Assembly (NCBI RefSeq): GCF_000019845.1
Contig: NC_010581.1
Coordinates: 1,803,501-1,867,500 of the forward strand
DNA: 64,000 bases
Direction: 5' to 3'
DNA from: Beijerinckia indica subsp. indica ATCC 9039
GTDB taxonomy: Bacteria; Pseudomonadota; Alphaproteobacteria; Rhizobiales; Beijerinckiaceae
Shown: piece by piece, positions 9,510 to 16,961 of the stretch
How the letters are laid out: every line of letters begins with the position of its first letter
Position numbering within the stretch: the first letter of the stretch is position 1
The notes under the pieces: generated by a model
Databases searched by the model: none
Told to the model about the DNA's origin: nothing
Seen by the model: the letters and a program-made list of their open reading frames with translations, nothing else
Translations under genes and position numbers: made by a program

Positions 9510-9531
9510 GCACGCGCATCGCAGGCGTGGA

Positions 9532-9579
9532 GATGGAGCCAGTACCCCGCTGTAATTACAGCGGGGTACTGGCTCCATC
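9532..9579. terminator. 48-bp perfect palindrome between convergent genes
   Basis: Two 24-bp arms meet with no spacer at 9555/9556 (centre TGTAA/TTACA). The outer parts read GATGGAGCCAGTACCCC and GGGGTACTGGCTCCATC. It lies 22 bp after the plus-strand gene ending at 9509 and contains the last codons and the TAA of the minus-strand acetyltransferase. A bidirectional terminator is the likely role, but there is no T-run and the arms are unusually long and exact. Confidence 0.6.
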
Positions 9580-10098
9580 GCCGAGCGGTAATTGCATAAG
9601 GACCGTGTCAAGCCAGCGGCCGTTTTTCCAGCCTACCGTCTTGAGCGTGCCGGCATGCTGGAAGCCGAGCTTCTCGTGTAGCCGGATCGAGGCGTGATTT
9701 TCGGAATCGCCGATGACCGCGACGACTTGACGAAAACCCGCTCCAGCCGTCTCTGCAAGCAGACGGGACAGTAGGCGCTGTCCAATGCCCTGCCCTTGCA
9801 GGCCATCGCGAATATAGATGGAATCCTCAACGGTCTTTGAATAAGCGGGCCTTTGTCGGTAGCTGTTGACATAGGCAAAGCCCACGACCTTCCGCTCGAA
9901 TTCGGCGACGATATAGGGATAGCGATTGGTGGACATGACCCTGCGGCGGATCTTCATCTCCGCCTCGCCGGGCGGTACGATCTCGAAAGTGCCAAAGCCA
10001 TTGAGCACATGATGGCTATAGATTGCTGTAATGGCGGGAATATCGTTCTCATCGCAATCACGCAGAACGAGGCCATCGACGAGTGCATTGGTGGGCAA
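9556..10098 (-). CDS. GNAT N-acetyltransferase, phosphinothricin-acetyltransferase-like
   Basis: Acetyl-CoA-dependent N-acetyltransferase. With a TTG start at 10098 (LPTNALVDGLVLRDCDENDI) it has 180 residues, the usual size; an ATG at 10296 would add 66 residues that look non-coding. Conserved features are RDCDENDIPAITAIYSHHV, GTFE, YIVAEFERKVVGFAYV, the acetyl-CoA loop QGQGIGQRLLS, and VIGDSENHASIRLHEKLGF, all as in the Pat/Bar/YncA family acting on phosphinothricin or methionine sulfone-type substrates. The substrate here is unknown. Its last eight codons and stop lie inside the 48-bp palindrome. Start choice is the weak point. Confidence 0.8.
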   Translation of the reverse strand: MPTNALVDGLVLRDCDENDIPAITAIYSHHVLNGFGTFEIVPPGEAEMKIRRRVMSTNRYPYIVAEFERKVVGFAYVNSYRQRPAYSKTVEDSIYIRDGLQGQGIGQRLLSRLLAETAGAGFRQVVAVIGDSENHASIRLHEKLGFQHAGTLKTVGWKNGRWLDTVLMQLPLGDGASTPL

Positions 10099-10325
10099 GC
10101 AGGCTACTTTCTTGACAGGAAGAATTGCAGTGCAGGACGGAGCCAATGGGTCACGCCAGCACTTGGATTTAGTGCAAATTGCGTGCGCGTGGCAAGGTCT
10201 TGAGAAAAGCCCGGCGGAAGTCCATGCGCCCAAACAAGGTCTAAGGCCGCTTTTCTTGTAACGCTCAAGGTCGCGCCAGATTTCCAGGCCAGGCATCCAG
10301 GGATGTCGCCCTGAACCGGAAAACG

Positions 10326-10430
10326 CCTAGTATCCATCCTCATTGAAGCGCGACGTGTCGCGGTTCAATGAGGACAAGTGGATAAGTTTAAAAAGCGACG
10401 GATCGAGAATCTGTGATTCTCGATACTAGG
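10326..10430. repeat. Structured element: outer inverted repeat enclosing two hairpins
   Basis: CCTAGTATC (10326-10334) and GATACTAGG (10422-10430) are exact inverted repeats. Between them lie a hairpin at 10337-10374 (TCCTCATTGAA / TTCAATGAGGA outside, CGCGAC-GT-GTCGCG inside) and a second at 10402-10424 (ATCGAGAATC-TGT-GATTCTCGAT), which shares three bases with the outer arm. The layout is that of a three-way junction RNA or a miniature inverted-repeat element. It sits between the acetyltransferase and nifK. Confidence 0.55.
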
Positions 10431-10485
10431 CCACAAGCCTCCTTGCGAGAGCTCCATCCGTCTTTTCCCAATATTTTCCACAAGG

Positions 10486-10503
10486 TGGCACGGGCAATTT
10501 GCA
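10486..10503 (+). promoter_or_regulatory. Sigma-54-like motif with wrong spacing upstream of nifK
   Basis: TGGCACG followed by TTTGCA resembles the -24/-12 elements of nif promoters. However, the GG and GC doublets are 14 bp apart (first G to first G) instead of the usual 12, so it does not fit a functional sigma-54 site. No TGT-N10-ACA NifA site was found in 10320-10500. Confidence 0.25.
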
Positions 10504-10521
10504 AGTTTTATGAAGCCGTGT

Positions 10522-10539
10522 TATATCCAATTAGATATA
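10522..10539. promoter_or_regulatory. 18-bp near-palindrome upstream of nifK
   Basis: TATATCCAATTAGATATA is symmetrical except for one base pair. It could be an operator or simply the AT-rich core of a promoter about 210 bp before the nifK start. No regulator can be named. Confidence 0.3.
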
Positions 10540-10746
10540 GCTTAGACCTGGGGCCGTGCTAGCGGCACCCTGTCCCCCTTCTCGAAGACTCGTCCTTCCC
10601 GTGACGAACATTCGAGATTGCTCGACGGTGGTTTTTGTGACCGTCGGCATTCTGCCCGCAGAGGTAGCGCCTGTGTTCGGTCCCTGGCGGCCCGTAGCCT
10701 TGCGCCTCCTCTCCTCCTTCCCCCAACGACGATCGGATTGCTCTTC

Positions 10747-12306
10747 ATGCCGCAAAACGCCCAATCGGTTCTCGACCATTTCGATCTCTTCAAGCAGCCC
10801 GAATATCGGGAAATGTTTGCCAATAAGAAGAAATACTTTGAAAACGCGGTCGCCGAGGTTGAAGTGGACCGTATCCGCGAATGGATGAAGACGCCGGAAT
10901 ATCAGGAGAAGAATTTTGCTCGCGAGGCCCTGACGGTCAATCCGGCCAAGGCCTGTCAGCCGCTCGGCGCTGTCTTCTGCAGCAGCGGATTCATGGGCGC
11001 ACTCTCGTTTGTGCATGGATCGCAAGGCTGCGTCGCCTATTACCGCAGCCATCTGTCGCGGCATTTCAAGGAGCCCTGCTCCTGTGTCTCTTCCTCGATG
11101 ACCGAGGATGCAGCGGTGTTCGGCGGTCTCACCAATATGATCGATGGTCTCGCCAATACCTATAATCTCTATCGCCCGGCAATGATCTCGGTCTCGACCA
11201 CCTGCATGGCCGAGGTGATCGGCGACGATCTCAACGCCTTCATCAAAACGGCGCGAGAGAAGGGTTCGATCCCGATGGACTTCGATGTCCCCTTCGCGCA
11301 TACACCGGCCTTCGTTGGCAGTCATGTCACCGGCTATGACAATATGCTGAAGGGCATTCTCGATTATTTCTGGGAAGGCAAGGCCGGCATGGCGGAAAAG
11401 CCCGTGCGCGAGCCAAATGAACGGATCAATTTCATTGGCGGTTTCGATCCCTATACGGTTGGCAATCTGCGCGAATTGAAACGCATTCTCGATCTTTGGG
11501 ATCTTGATTACACGATCCTGTCCGACAATAGCGAAGTGTGGGATACACCGACCGACGGCACGTTCCGCATGTTCGACGGCGGTACCAGCGCCGAGGAAAC
11601 CACGGCGGCGCTTAATTCCAAGGCGACCATCTCACTGCAGGAATATTCCACGCAGAAAACCTTGCCCTACATTGCCGCGCATGGGCAGGAAACAGTCGCG
11701 CTGAATTGCCCGCTCGGCGTGCAGGCGACCGACAAGCTCCTTCTGGAAATCGCCCGTCTGACCGGCAAGCCAGTTCCGGACGTCATGCGCAAGGAGCGTG
11801 GCCGTCTTCTCGATGCGATCGCCGATTCCTTCGCCCATATCCATGGTAAGAAATTCGCCATTTATGGCGACCCCGATCTTTGCCTCGGCATGACGGCTTT
11901 CCTGCTGGAGCTCGGGGCGGAGCCGGTGCATGTGCTTTCGACCAATGGCGGCAATGAATGGGCCGAAAAGGTCAAAGCTGTCTTCGCGTCTTCGCCTTAC
12001 GGCGCCAATTGCCATGTCTATCCCAATCGCGACCTCTGGCACATGCGTTCCCTGCTCTTCACCGAGCCGGTCGATTTCCTGATTGGCAACACTTACGGCA
12101 AATATCTCGAACGAGACACGGGTACACCTCTGATCCGTGTCGGCTTCCCGATCTTCGACCGCCATCACCATCACCGCTTCCCGATTTATGGTTATCAGGG
12201 CGGCTTGCATCTCCTGCGCTACATGCTCGACGCGATCTTCAATATGATCGACCAGACAACCAATGTGCCGGCGCATAGCGATTACAGTTTCGATATCATT
12301 CGCTGA
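10747..12306 (+). CDS. nifK: Nitrogenase molybdenum-iron protein beta chain
   Basis: Beta subunit of the MoFe protein, which reduces N2 with electrons from NifH; NifK shares the P-cluster with NifD. The ATG at 10747 gives 519 residues ([20 protein letters not shown]), full length; upstream codons look non-coding. P-cluster cysteines are at 70 (AKACQPLGA), 95 (GSQGCVAYY) and 153 ([12 protein letters not shown]), identical in number to Azotobacter. Residue 188 is Ala (AHTPAFVGS) and residue 99 is Tyr, the combination known from Gluconacetobacter diazotrophicus. No nifH, nifD, nifE or nifN is adjacent, so this is a detached or second copy. The frame is intact and ends in the usual DY...DIIR. Confidence 0.96.
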   Translation: MPQNAQSVLDHFDLFKQPEYREMFANKKKYFENAVAEVEVDRIREWMKTPEYQEKNFAREALTVNPAKACQPLGAVFCSSGFMGALSFVHGSQGCVAYYRSHLSRHFKEPCSCVSSSMTEDAAVFGGLTNMIDGLANTYNLYRPAMISVSTTCMAEVIGDDLNAFIKTAREKGSIPMDFDVPFAHTPAFVGSHVTGYDNMLKGILDYFWEGKAGMAEKPVREPNERINFIGGFDPYTVGNLRELKRILDLWDLDYTILSDNSEVWDTPTDGTFRMFDGGTSAEETTAALNSKATISLQEYSTQKTLPYIAAHGQETVALNCPLGVQATDKLLLEIARLTGKPVPDVMRKERGRLLDAIADSFAHIHGKKFAIYGDPDLCLGMTAFLLELGAEPVHVLSTNGGNEWAEKVKAVFASSPYGANCHVYPNRDLWHMRSLLFTEPVDFLIGNTYGKYLERDTGTPLIRVGFPIFDRHHHHRFPIYGYQGGLHLLRYMLDAIFNMIDQTTNVPAHSDYSFDIIR

Positions 12307-12320
12307 TCCATGCGATGACG

Positions 12321-12401
12321 GCGGCCTTGCAAAAGGCCGCCGCGACGACAGAAAGAAAAATCCTCGCGGCGACCGTCTGGTTTCCGCGAGGATTTTTTTT
12401 T
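12321..12401 (+). terminator. Tandem hairpins and terminator after nifK
   Basis: A first hairpin GCGGCCTT-GCAA-AAGGCCGC occupies 12321-12340. A second has AATCCTCGCGG and CCGCGAGGATT as arms (about 12359-12393) followed by a run of Ts to 12401, a classical rho-independent terminator. It starts within 20 bp of the nifK stop, so nifK transcription ends here and no downstream nif gene follows. Confidence 0.85.
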
Positions 12402-12533
12402 GTAACGATGATGCTGGGAGTTCGAGCCAAATAAATAGGTGGCTGGGAGCGAAACGTGAAACATCAACCGCATCGAGCATCGGCATCACTTCATAGAGCC
12501 AGAATGTCAGCGGCTCGCAGCCGAACGAAAAAA

Positions 12534-13163
12534 TCATGAAAAATGGAATAAATTAATAGTCGTAATTCTACGCCATACGCCGTCCAAGCTCTTTGCGTAG
12601 ATCGCAGCAGAGCCCTCGCCTTCAGGTGGCATTTTTATAATTCCCGCTCCGGGGATTGAACGATATGACCAGTATATCGACGTAATAACAATTATAGCAA
12701 TATTATAATTATCATCGAAAACGGGAAATGTGTAGCTAATATGGTGGATGTCTATAGCCTTATCTTCATTGATTCCGGATGCTTTTTCCCTCTCTTTTGT
12801 AGACTCTTTGCTACAAAGCGCATCGTTGCTTGGGTGGATAATATCTTTAGGGGCCATTCCTAAATATGGTTTCGTTTCTGAATATGGAGGAGACAAGTCC
12901 GCATGAATCTTCAATCCCAAATATTGCCGAGCAACTGACTCAGGGATCGAATACTCACCCCATTCCGCCTCTATTTCGCAACGTTCAGCTTTAGGCTCAT
13001 CGGCAAGCACTGATCGAAATAGATCTTCTGCCTCTTTTTTGAGCCTAGCCTGCTCCTCTTCTAATTTTATCTCTTCGGCATCTTCTGCCTTCACCACATC
13101 GTGGGAGGCAATGTTAAATGCCACAAGGAAAGAGCCAAATAAAAGCGATCTTGATAATTTCAT
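12534..13163 (-). CDS. Exported hypothetical protein
   Basis: I do not recognise the family. The ATG at 13163 gives 209 residues beginning MKLSRSLLFGSFLVAFNIAS, a signal peptide with cleavage near VKAEDAEE. A charged, probably coiled segment follows (EEIKLEEEQARLKKEAEDLFR), then a C-terminal part with GYxFP-like YTFPVFDDNYNIAIIVITSIYWSY. The frame extends upstream to 13316 without signal features. The DNA is clearly richer in A and T than its neighbours, and it lies between nifK and a transposase remnant, so it may be acquired. Confidence 0.6.
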   Translation of the reverse strand: MKLSRSLLFGSFLVAFNIASHDVVKAEDAEEIKLEEEQARLKKEAEDLFRSVLADEPKAERCEIEAEWGEYSIPESVARQYLGLKIHADLSPPYSETKPYLGMAPKDIIHPSNDALCSKESTKEREKASGINEDKAIDIHHISYTFPVFDDNYNIAIIVITSIYWSYRSIPGAGIIKMPPEGEGSAAIYAKSLDGVWRRITTINLFHFS

Positions 13164-13421
13164 TGATCGTGGTCCGTTATTCTCGATACATTTATGACAA
13201 AAAATTAAAGGTCCAATGATGGCATCAGCAGTATCCGTAGCAGAATAACTTAATAGGCTTTGCACGCAAGTATCTCGAGGAATTGTATAATCACAGCGGT
13301 GTATCGGAAACCGCATGAGGTACGGCCGATTTCGTGTGGTGCAAATTTTTTGAATTTGTACGCATTATCGTCAAAGCTAAAGGGAACAAGGCCTTGGATC
13401 AGATCGGCTTGGAAAAGCGAA

Positions 13422-13919
13422 ATGAACGATAGTGCGGTGGATAGGACTGACGAGCCTCAGCTCTTTCCAGCAACCTACCGAACTCCGATGACAAAGCAGG
13501 TGAAGCCATTGTTGACTGTCTCTGTGCTGATGCTTCTAGCGTTTTTTGGGCGGGTGCACCTCAGTCTTTCGTCACCAGCCTGGGAGTGGATTTTTGCACT
13601 TTTCGCCTTAGGATTAGTTCTTTTCAACAGGCTTAATGAAGGCATGTGTTGTGTGACACTCTATGATGATCATATCGAAAAACGAACATGGCTAGGTAAG
13701 CAGACATGGCGGCGAGAAGACGTTGCTCGGATACTTCCAGGCCAATACGGGGGCTTCTGGCTCTCCCATAGACACAACGGGGGCTACTATTTCATGGTGC
13801 CGGCAGGCATCGAGCGAGACGCCGCGTGGGATGCTTGGTTGGCCCATGTTCCCAAATATGCAAGCAAGCCTCCTCTGCTTGAGTGCATTATTAAGTGGTT
13901 CCGAGGCGAGGACACGTGA
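13422..13919 (+). CDS. Small membrane hypothetical protein
   Basis: A protein of 165 residues starting MNDSAVDRTDEPQLFP. Two adjacent hydrophobic segments (KPLLTVSVLMLLAFFGRVHL and WEWIFALFALGLVLF, about residues 28-65) are followed by a soluble domain with VTLYDDHIEKRTWLGKQTWRREDVARILPG. This resembles the PH-like domain of small bacterial membrane proteins, though this is an impression from pattern only. The gene ends about 30 bp before the IS481 remnant. It may be a passenger of the accessory block. Function unknown. Confidence 0.55.
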   Translation: MNDSAVDRTDEPQLFPATYRTPMTKQVKPLLTVSVLMLLAFFGRVHLSLSSPAWEWIFALFALGLVLFNRLNEGMCCVTLYDDHIEKRTWLGKQTWRREDVARILPGQYGGFWLSHRHNGGYYFMVPAGIERDAAWDAWLAHVPKYASKPPLLECIIKWFRGEDT

Positions 13920-13947
13920 ACAAACGAACAATGATAAATGCCGATTT

Positions 13948-14218
13948 TTAGGTGCTTAGTCCCGGCACGTGATGGAACGAATTTAGGATGAATCTTCCGT
14001 TTCGTTTGTCCAGACTTTTCAGATGTATTCAAATGGCGTGAGGCCCTTCAATGCCTTGAGCCGTCAGCCGTAATTGTAGGCGTTGAGGAAGGTCGTCAGG
14101 TGAATTTGGCGACGGTCTTCTGGTTGATCCCACAGCGTCTGGCGAGAGTTCTCAGGCTTTTTTGACTATTTTGTATCGCTCGACGCACCGTCTCTGTCGT
14201 CTTGGCGCATCCCTCCAT
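13948..14218 (-). pseudogene. IS481-family transposase, internally deleted remnant
   Basis: Read from 14218, the minus strand encodes MEGCAKTTETVRRAIQNS, then SQKSLRTLARRCGINQKTVA, the helix-turn-helix start of IS481-type transposases. It then jumps near 14102 directly to the family C-terminus: FLNAYNYG, a stop, RLKALKGLTPFEYI, a stop, KVWTNE, a one-base frameshift, and RFILNSFHHVPGLST with the natural stop at 13948. The catalytic DDE core is missing. Two in-frame stops, one frameshift and a large internal deletion make it inactive. No intact terminal inverted repeats were seen. Confidence 0.8.
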
Positions 14219-14577
14219 TCTGCAGAAAGAATTGCACCATCAAAGTCTGGATCAAACACCCAGAGCACCAATCCCAAAAGCCCCTTTTTAGGACCAATCT
14301 GATGCATTTTCAGAAAAGAGAGAGCATCGGATAGGGTTCACTTTGAAAGTCCGATCCTCTACGCCACAAAAATACGTCTTTTCAATATCTTAAAAATTCT
14401 TTCAAAATATCAAATTATAATATATATAAGTGTTAAGTGATGAAGGCGGTTTCCGGCTTTCGGAAATATCTCCCTCTTCGCTGAGGGGATGAGCTATCAG
14501 GGAGACTTCGGGTGGATGAGTCTTTCTCGTGGAAATCCGAGGCCATGGTGGCTGGCTTTGAATTTTGAGGAACGATA
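14219..14577. other. Intergenic region with repeat copy
   Basis: This 359-bp gap contains the dispersed repeat copy at 14298-14357 and then an AT-rich stretch around 14395-14435 (ATCAAATTATAATATATATAAG) likely to hold the promoter of the DUF983 gene. No coding sequence could be supported. Confidence 0.4.
14298..14357 (+). repeat. Dispersed intergenic repeat, ~60-nt copy
   Basis: It begins TCTGATGCATTTTCAGAAAA, continues through AGAGCATCGGATAG and ends TTTGAAAGTCCGATCC. The reverse complement of 38642-38700 matches it along the whole length with one single-base gap and scattered substitutions (in the last 34 bases, 29 agree by eye). The copies at 98-164 and 56181-56231 share only the GATGCATTTTC/AGAGCATC core. 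Confidence 0.7.
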
Positions 14578-14991
14578 ATGTCTGAAGATCGTGACTGGCC
14601 GGCGCTTTCGCCGATTTCGACTGGCATCAGGGGGCGCTGTCCTCGCTGTGGCAAGGGCCATTTGTTTCGCGGCTTTCTAAAGCTTCGCAAGAGCTGCGAA
14701 GTGTGCGGCCTCGATTATTCCTTCGCTGATCCGGCCGATGGTCCCGCTTTTTTCGTGATCTGTTTCGCCTGCGTACCTAGCGCCATTTTGGCGGTGTGGA
14801 TCGAGGTGGAATATCAGGCCCCCTATTGGGTGCATCTGTTCACGACGCTCCCCTTTCTGCTCGCGACCTGCATTCCACCGCTTCGGCCTTTGAAAGGCTG
14901 GCTCGTGGCAAGCCAATATTTTTATAAGGCGGAGGAGGGACATTTGGCCAAGTCCACCGCGAAAGGTCCAAGTTTAAACGGCGGCGTGTGA
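14578..14991 (+). CDS. DUF983 family protein
   Basis: A 137-residue inner-membrane protein. An N-terminal zinc-ribbon-like part has two CxxC pairs (GRCPRCGKGHLF and KSCEVCGLDYS), followed by two membrane segments (GPAFFVICFACVPSAILAVW and WVHLFTTLPFLLATC). This arrangement and the ADPADGPAFF motif are typical of DUF983, a small protein found throughout Alphaproteobacteria, sometimes near cytochrome oxidase assembly genes, whose role is not established. GAGGA about 8 nt before the ATG is a good ribosome-binding site. It stands alone and is followed by a terminator. Confidence 0.85.
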   Translation: MSEDRDWPALSPISTGIRGRCPRCGKGHLFRGFLKLRKSCEVCGLDYSFADPADGPAFFVICFACVPSAILAVWIEVEYQAPYWVHLFTTLPFLLATCIPPLRPLKGWLVASQYFYKAEEGHLAKSTAKGPSLNGGV

Positions 14992-15028
14992 AGGCGAGCG
15001 CGCTGAGTTTCCAGCACTCTTCATAAAG

Positions 15029-15076
15029 AAAAGCCTCGGGTCAGTTCACTTCTCGTCGAACGTCCGGGGCTTTTTT
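15029..15076 (+). terminator. Rho-independent terminator after DUF983 gene
   Basis: AAAAGCCTCGG (15029-15039) pairs with CCGGGGCTTTT (from 15064), with one T-G wobble, and the run of Ts continues to 15076. The convergent phosphatase gene stops at 15096, so the hairpin may serve both directions. Confidence 0.75.
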
Positions 15077-15095
15077 GTGGAAGGCCAATTAAGCC

Positions 15096-16694
15096 TTAGT
15101 AATTACCCCTGAGTTCAAGGGCATCGGTCAGATCACCCAATTTTGGCTCGCCGGCTTGGGCCATCGCATTATCCCTGCGGGCAAGTCCTGGCAGAGCGCG
15201 AAGATGGAAACGCTTCGTAATGAACCGGATGATCGAAGTCGTATCGTAAGGCGTGTGGTCGACGTAGTTCTTCTTCGCGAACGGAGAGACGATCAGCGCC
15301 GGAATACGGGTGCCGGGTCCCCAACGATCCGCCTTCGGAGGCGCAAGGTGATCCCACCAGCCGCCATTTTCGTCATAGGTGACGATGACGACCATACGAC
15401 CCCATTGGGGGCTTTTTTCGAGATGGGCAATGATATCGGCAATATGCTGATCGCCGGATGTCACATCGGTATAGCCCGCATGTTCGTTCAAATTACCCTG
15501 CGGCTTATAGAAGGCCACTTGCGGCAATTTGCCGGCATCGATCGCCTTGATGAATTCCTCACCATTCAAGCCGCCGTCCAGCAAATGCTCGGCGCGCTCC
15601 GGTGTCCCGGGAGCATAGGCCGCGAAATAGTTGAACGGTTGATGATGGTATTGGAAATTCGGGACGGTCGCACCATTCTGACCATCGAGCGTAGCCTGCC
15701 AGGCGCCGCTATACCAAGCCCAGCTAATACCCTTGGCGCTGAGCAGATCGCCGATCGTCTTCTGCGTTTGGGGCGGCAAGGTCGAGGCATTGGACGGATC
15801 GGCATAACGCGGATCTCCGCCCGTGGCTGGCTTGACGGCGCTCGGCTGATAGGGAGGCTGCATCGTATTGACGGCGTAGAAATCCGGCGTGAAAGCGCCG
15901 TCGTTCACAAATTTAGGAGGGCCAACGAGCGCCGAAGCCGGCGAATTGGCGGCCAGTTTGAGGGTGACGCCATCAGCCTCAACAGCACTGATACGCGACG
16001 CGGCGGGGCTCTTGTTCAAATTCGGATAATAGGGCGTGCACGCACAGATCAGAGCGAGGTGATTGAGGAAGGAGCCGCCAAAAGCGCCCTGGAAGAAATG
16101 ATCGGCGAGCGTGTAGCGCTGCGCGACCGACCAGAGCGGCAGTTTTGAAACGTCATAATAGCCCATGACCAGGGCGCCGGAATCCGCATAGGCGACGTAA
16201 CGATCGCTTTTGCCGCCGTTGATCTGCATCTGGTCTTGATAGAAGCGATGCACGAGATCCCGCGTCATGACACTCAAGGAGGCATTGAAGCCATCCGGAG
16301 CATCGATTTTGAAAGTCGTATTCGGCAAATGAGCCGTCTGTGCTTCCGTGATGGCCGGCGTCACGCCGGGACCCGTCAGACCACCCCAGATGACCGGCAG
16401 TTCCTTCAGGACCGACCCATCGCGATCGCGCTGAGTGATCTGCTCGAGCTTAAGATCGCGCAAACCATCAACGCCCGGGAAATTACCGTAGAGATGGTCG
16501 AAGCTGCGGTTTTCCGCATAAATAACGACGATATTTTGGATCTGATTGAGTTTGGCCTGGAAGCGCGGGGTGGTGCTGTCCTGGACTTCCTGCGGCTGCT
16601 CATAGCCGGGCGGATTCGTGTCCAAGGCATGGGCTGCGGGGGACAGAATCAGCCCGCTCGCCGTCAATATTAAGAAATGAAACTGCGTTTTCAT
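15096..16694 (-). CDS. Acid phosphatase / phosphoesterase-family protein (AcpA-like)
   Basis: Exported phosphoesterase of 532 residues from the ATG at 16694 (MKTQFHFLILTASGLILSP, signal peptide to AAHA); a longer frame to 16802 would hide the signal. The fold family (phospholipase C / AcpA) shows in NIVVIYAENRSFDHLYGNFPG, where Glu-Asn binds metal and Ser is the candidate nucleophile. It also shows in ADHFFQGAFGGSFLNH, VIVTYDENGGWWDHLAPP and the late DTTSIIRFITKRF. It probably removes phosphate from phosphomonoesters or phospholipids in the periplasm. It is divergent from the di-haem peroxidase gene, about 270 bp apart. Confidence 0.88.
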   Translation of the reverse strand: MKTQFHFLILTASGLILSPAAHALDTNPPGYEQPQEVQDSTTPRFQAKLNQIQNIVVIYAENRSFDHLYGNFPGVDGLRDLKLEQITQRDRDGSVLKELPVIWGGLTGPGVTPAITEAQTAHLPNTTFKIDAPDGFNASLSVMTRDLVHRFYQDQMQINGGKSDRYVAYADSGALVMGYYDVSKLPLWSVAQRYTLADHFFQGAFGGSFLNHLALICACTPYYPNLNKSPAASRISAVEADGVTLKLAANSPASALVGPPKFVNDGAFTPDFYAVNTMQPPYQPSAVKPATGGDPRYADPSNASTLPPQTQKTIGDLLSAKGISWAWYSGAWQATLDGQNGATVPNFQYHHQPFNYFAAYAPGTPERAEHLLDGGLNGEEFIKAIDAGKLPQVAFYKPQGNLNEHAGYTDVTSGDQHIADIIAHLEKSPQWGRMVVIVTYDENGGWWDHLAPPKADRWGPGTRIPALIVSPFAKKNYVDHTPYDTTSIIRFITKRFHLRALPGLARRDNAMAQAGEPKLGDLTDALELRGNY

Positions 16695-16961
16695 AATCGG
16701 ATAATCTTTCCCTGGAAGCCCCTCAATCACCCATTCCGACGAGATGAGTGTGACTTGCGCAGGGTCATAGCGTGCGAGCTTTGCAGTTTCTTGACAATCC
16801 AAGCCTTTCTTTGAGGGGAAAGCTAACTAATGGACAAAAAAATGAAATATGGATGGATTGTCGTCTACGCTGACAAGAAAGAGTTTTCACGAGAGGGGAT
16901 GTCATCTAATCGTCGTGATCAATGAGCATGGTCCCCCCGCGTTTCAACGGTAAGATCCTCC

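Noticed and set aside
10531..11325. Minus-strand frame of 264 codons opposite the start of nifK
   Set aside because: It exists only because of codon bias in nifK; no start signal or conserved motif.
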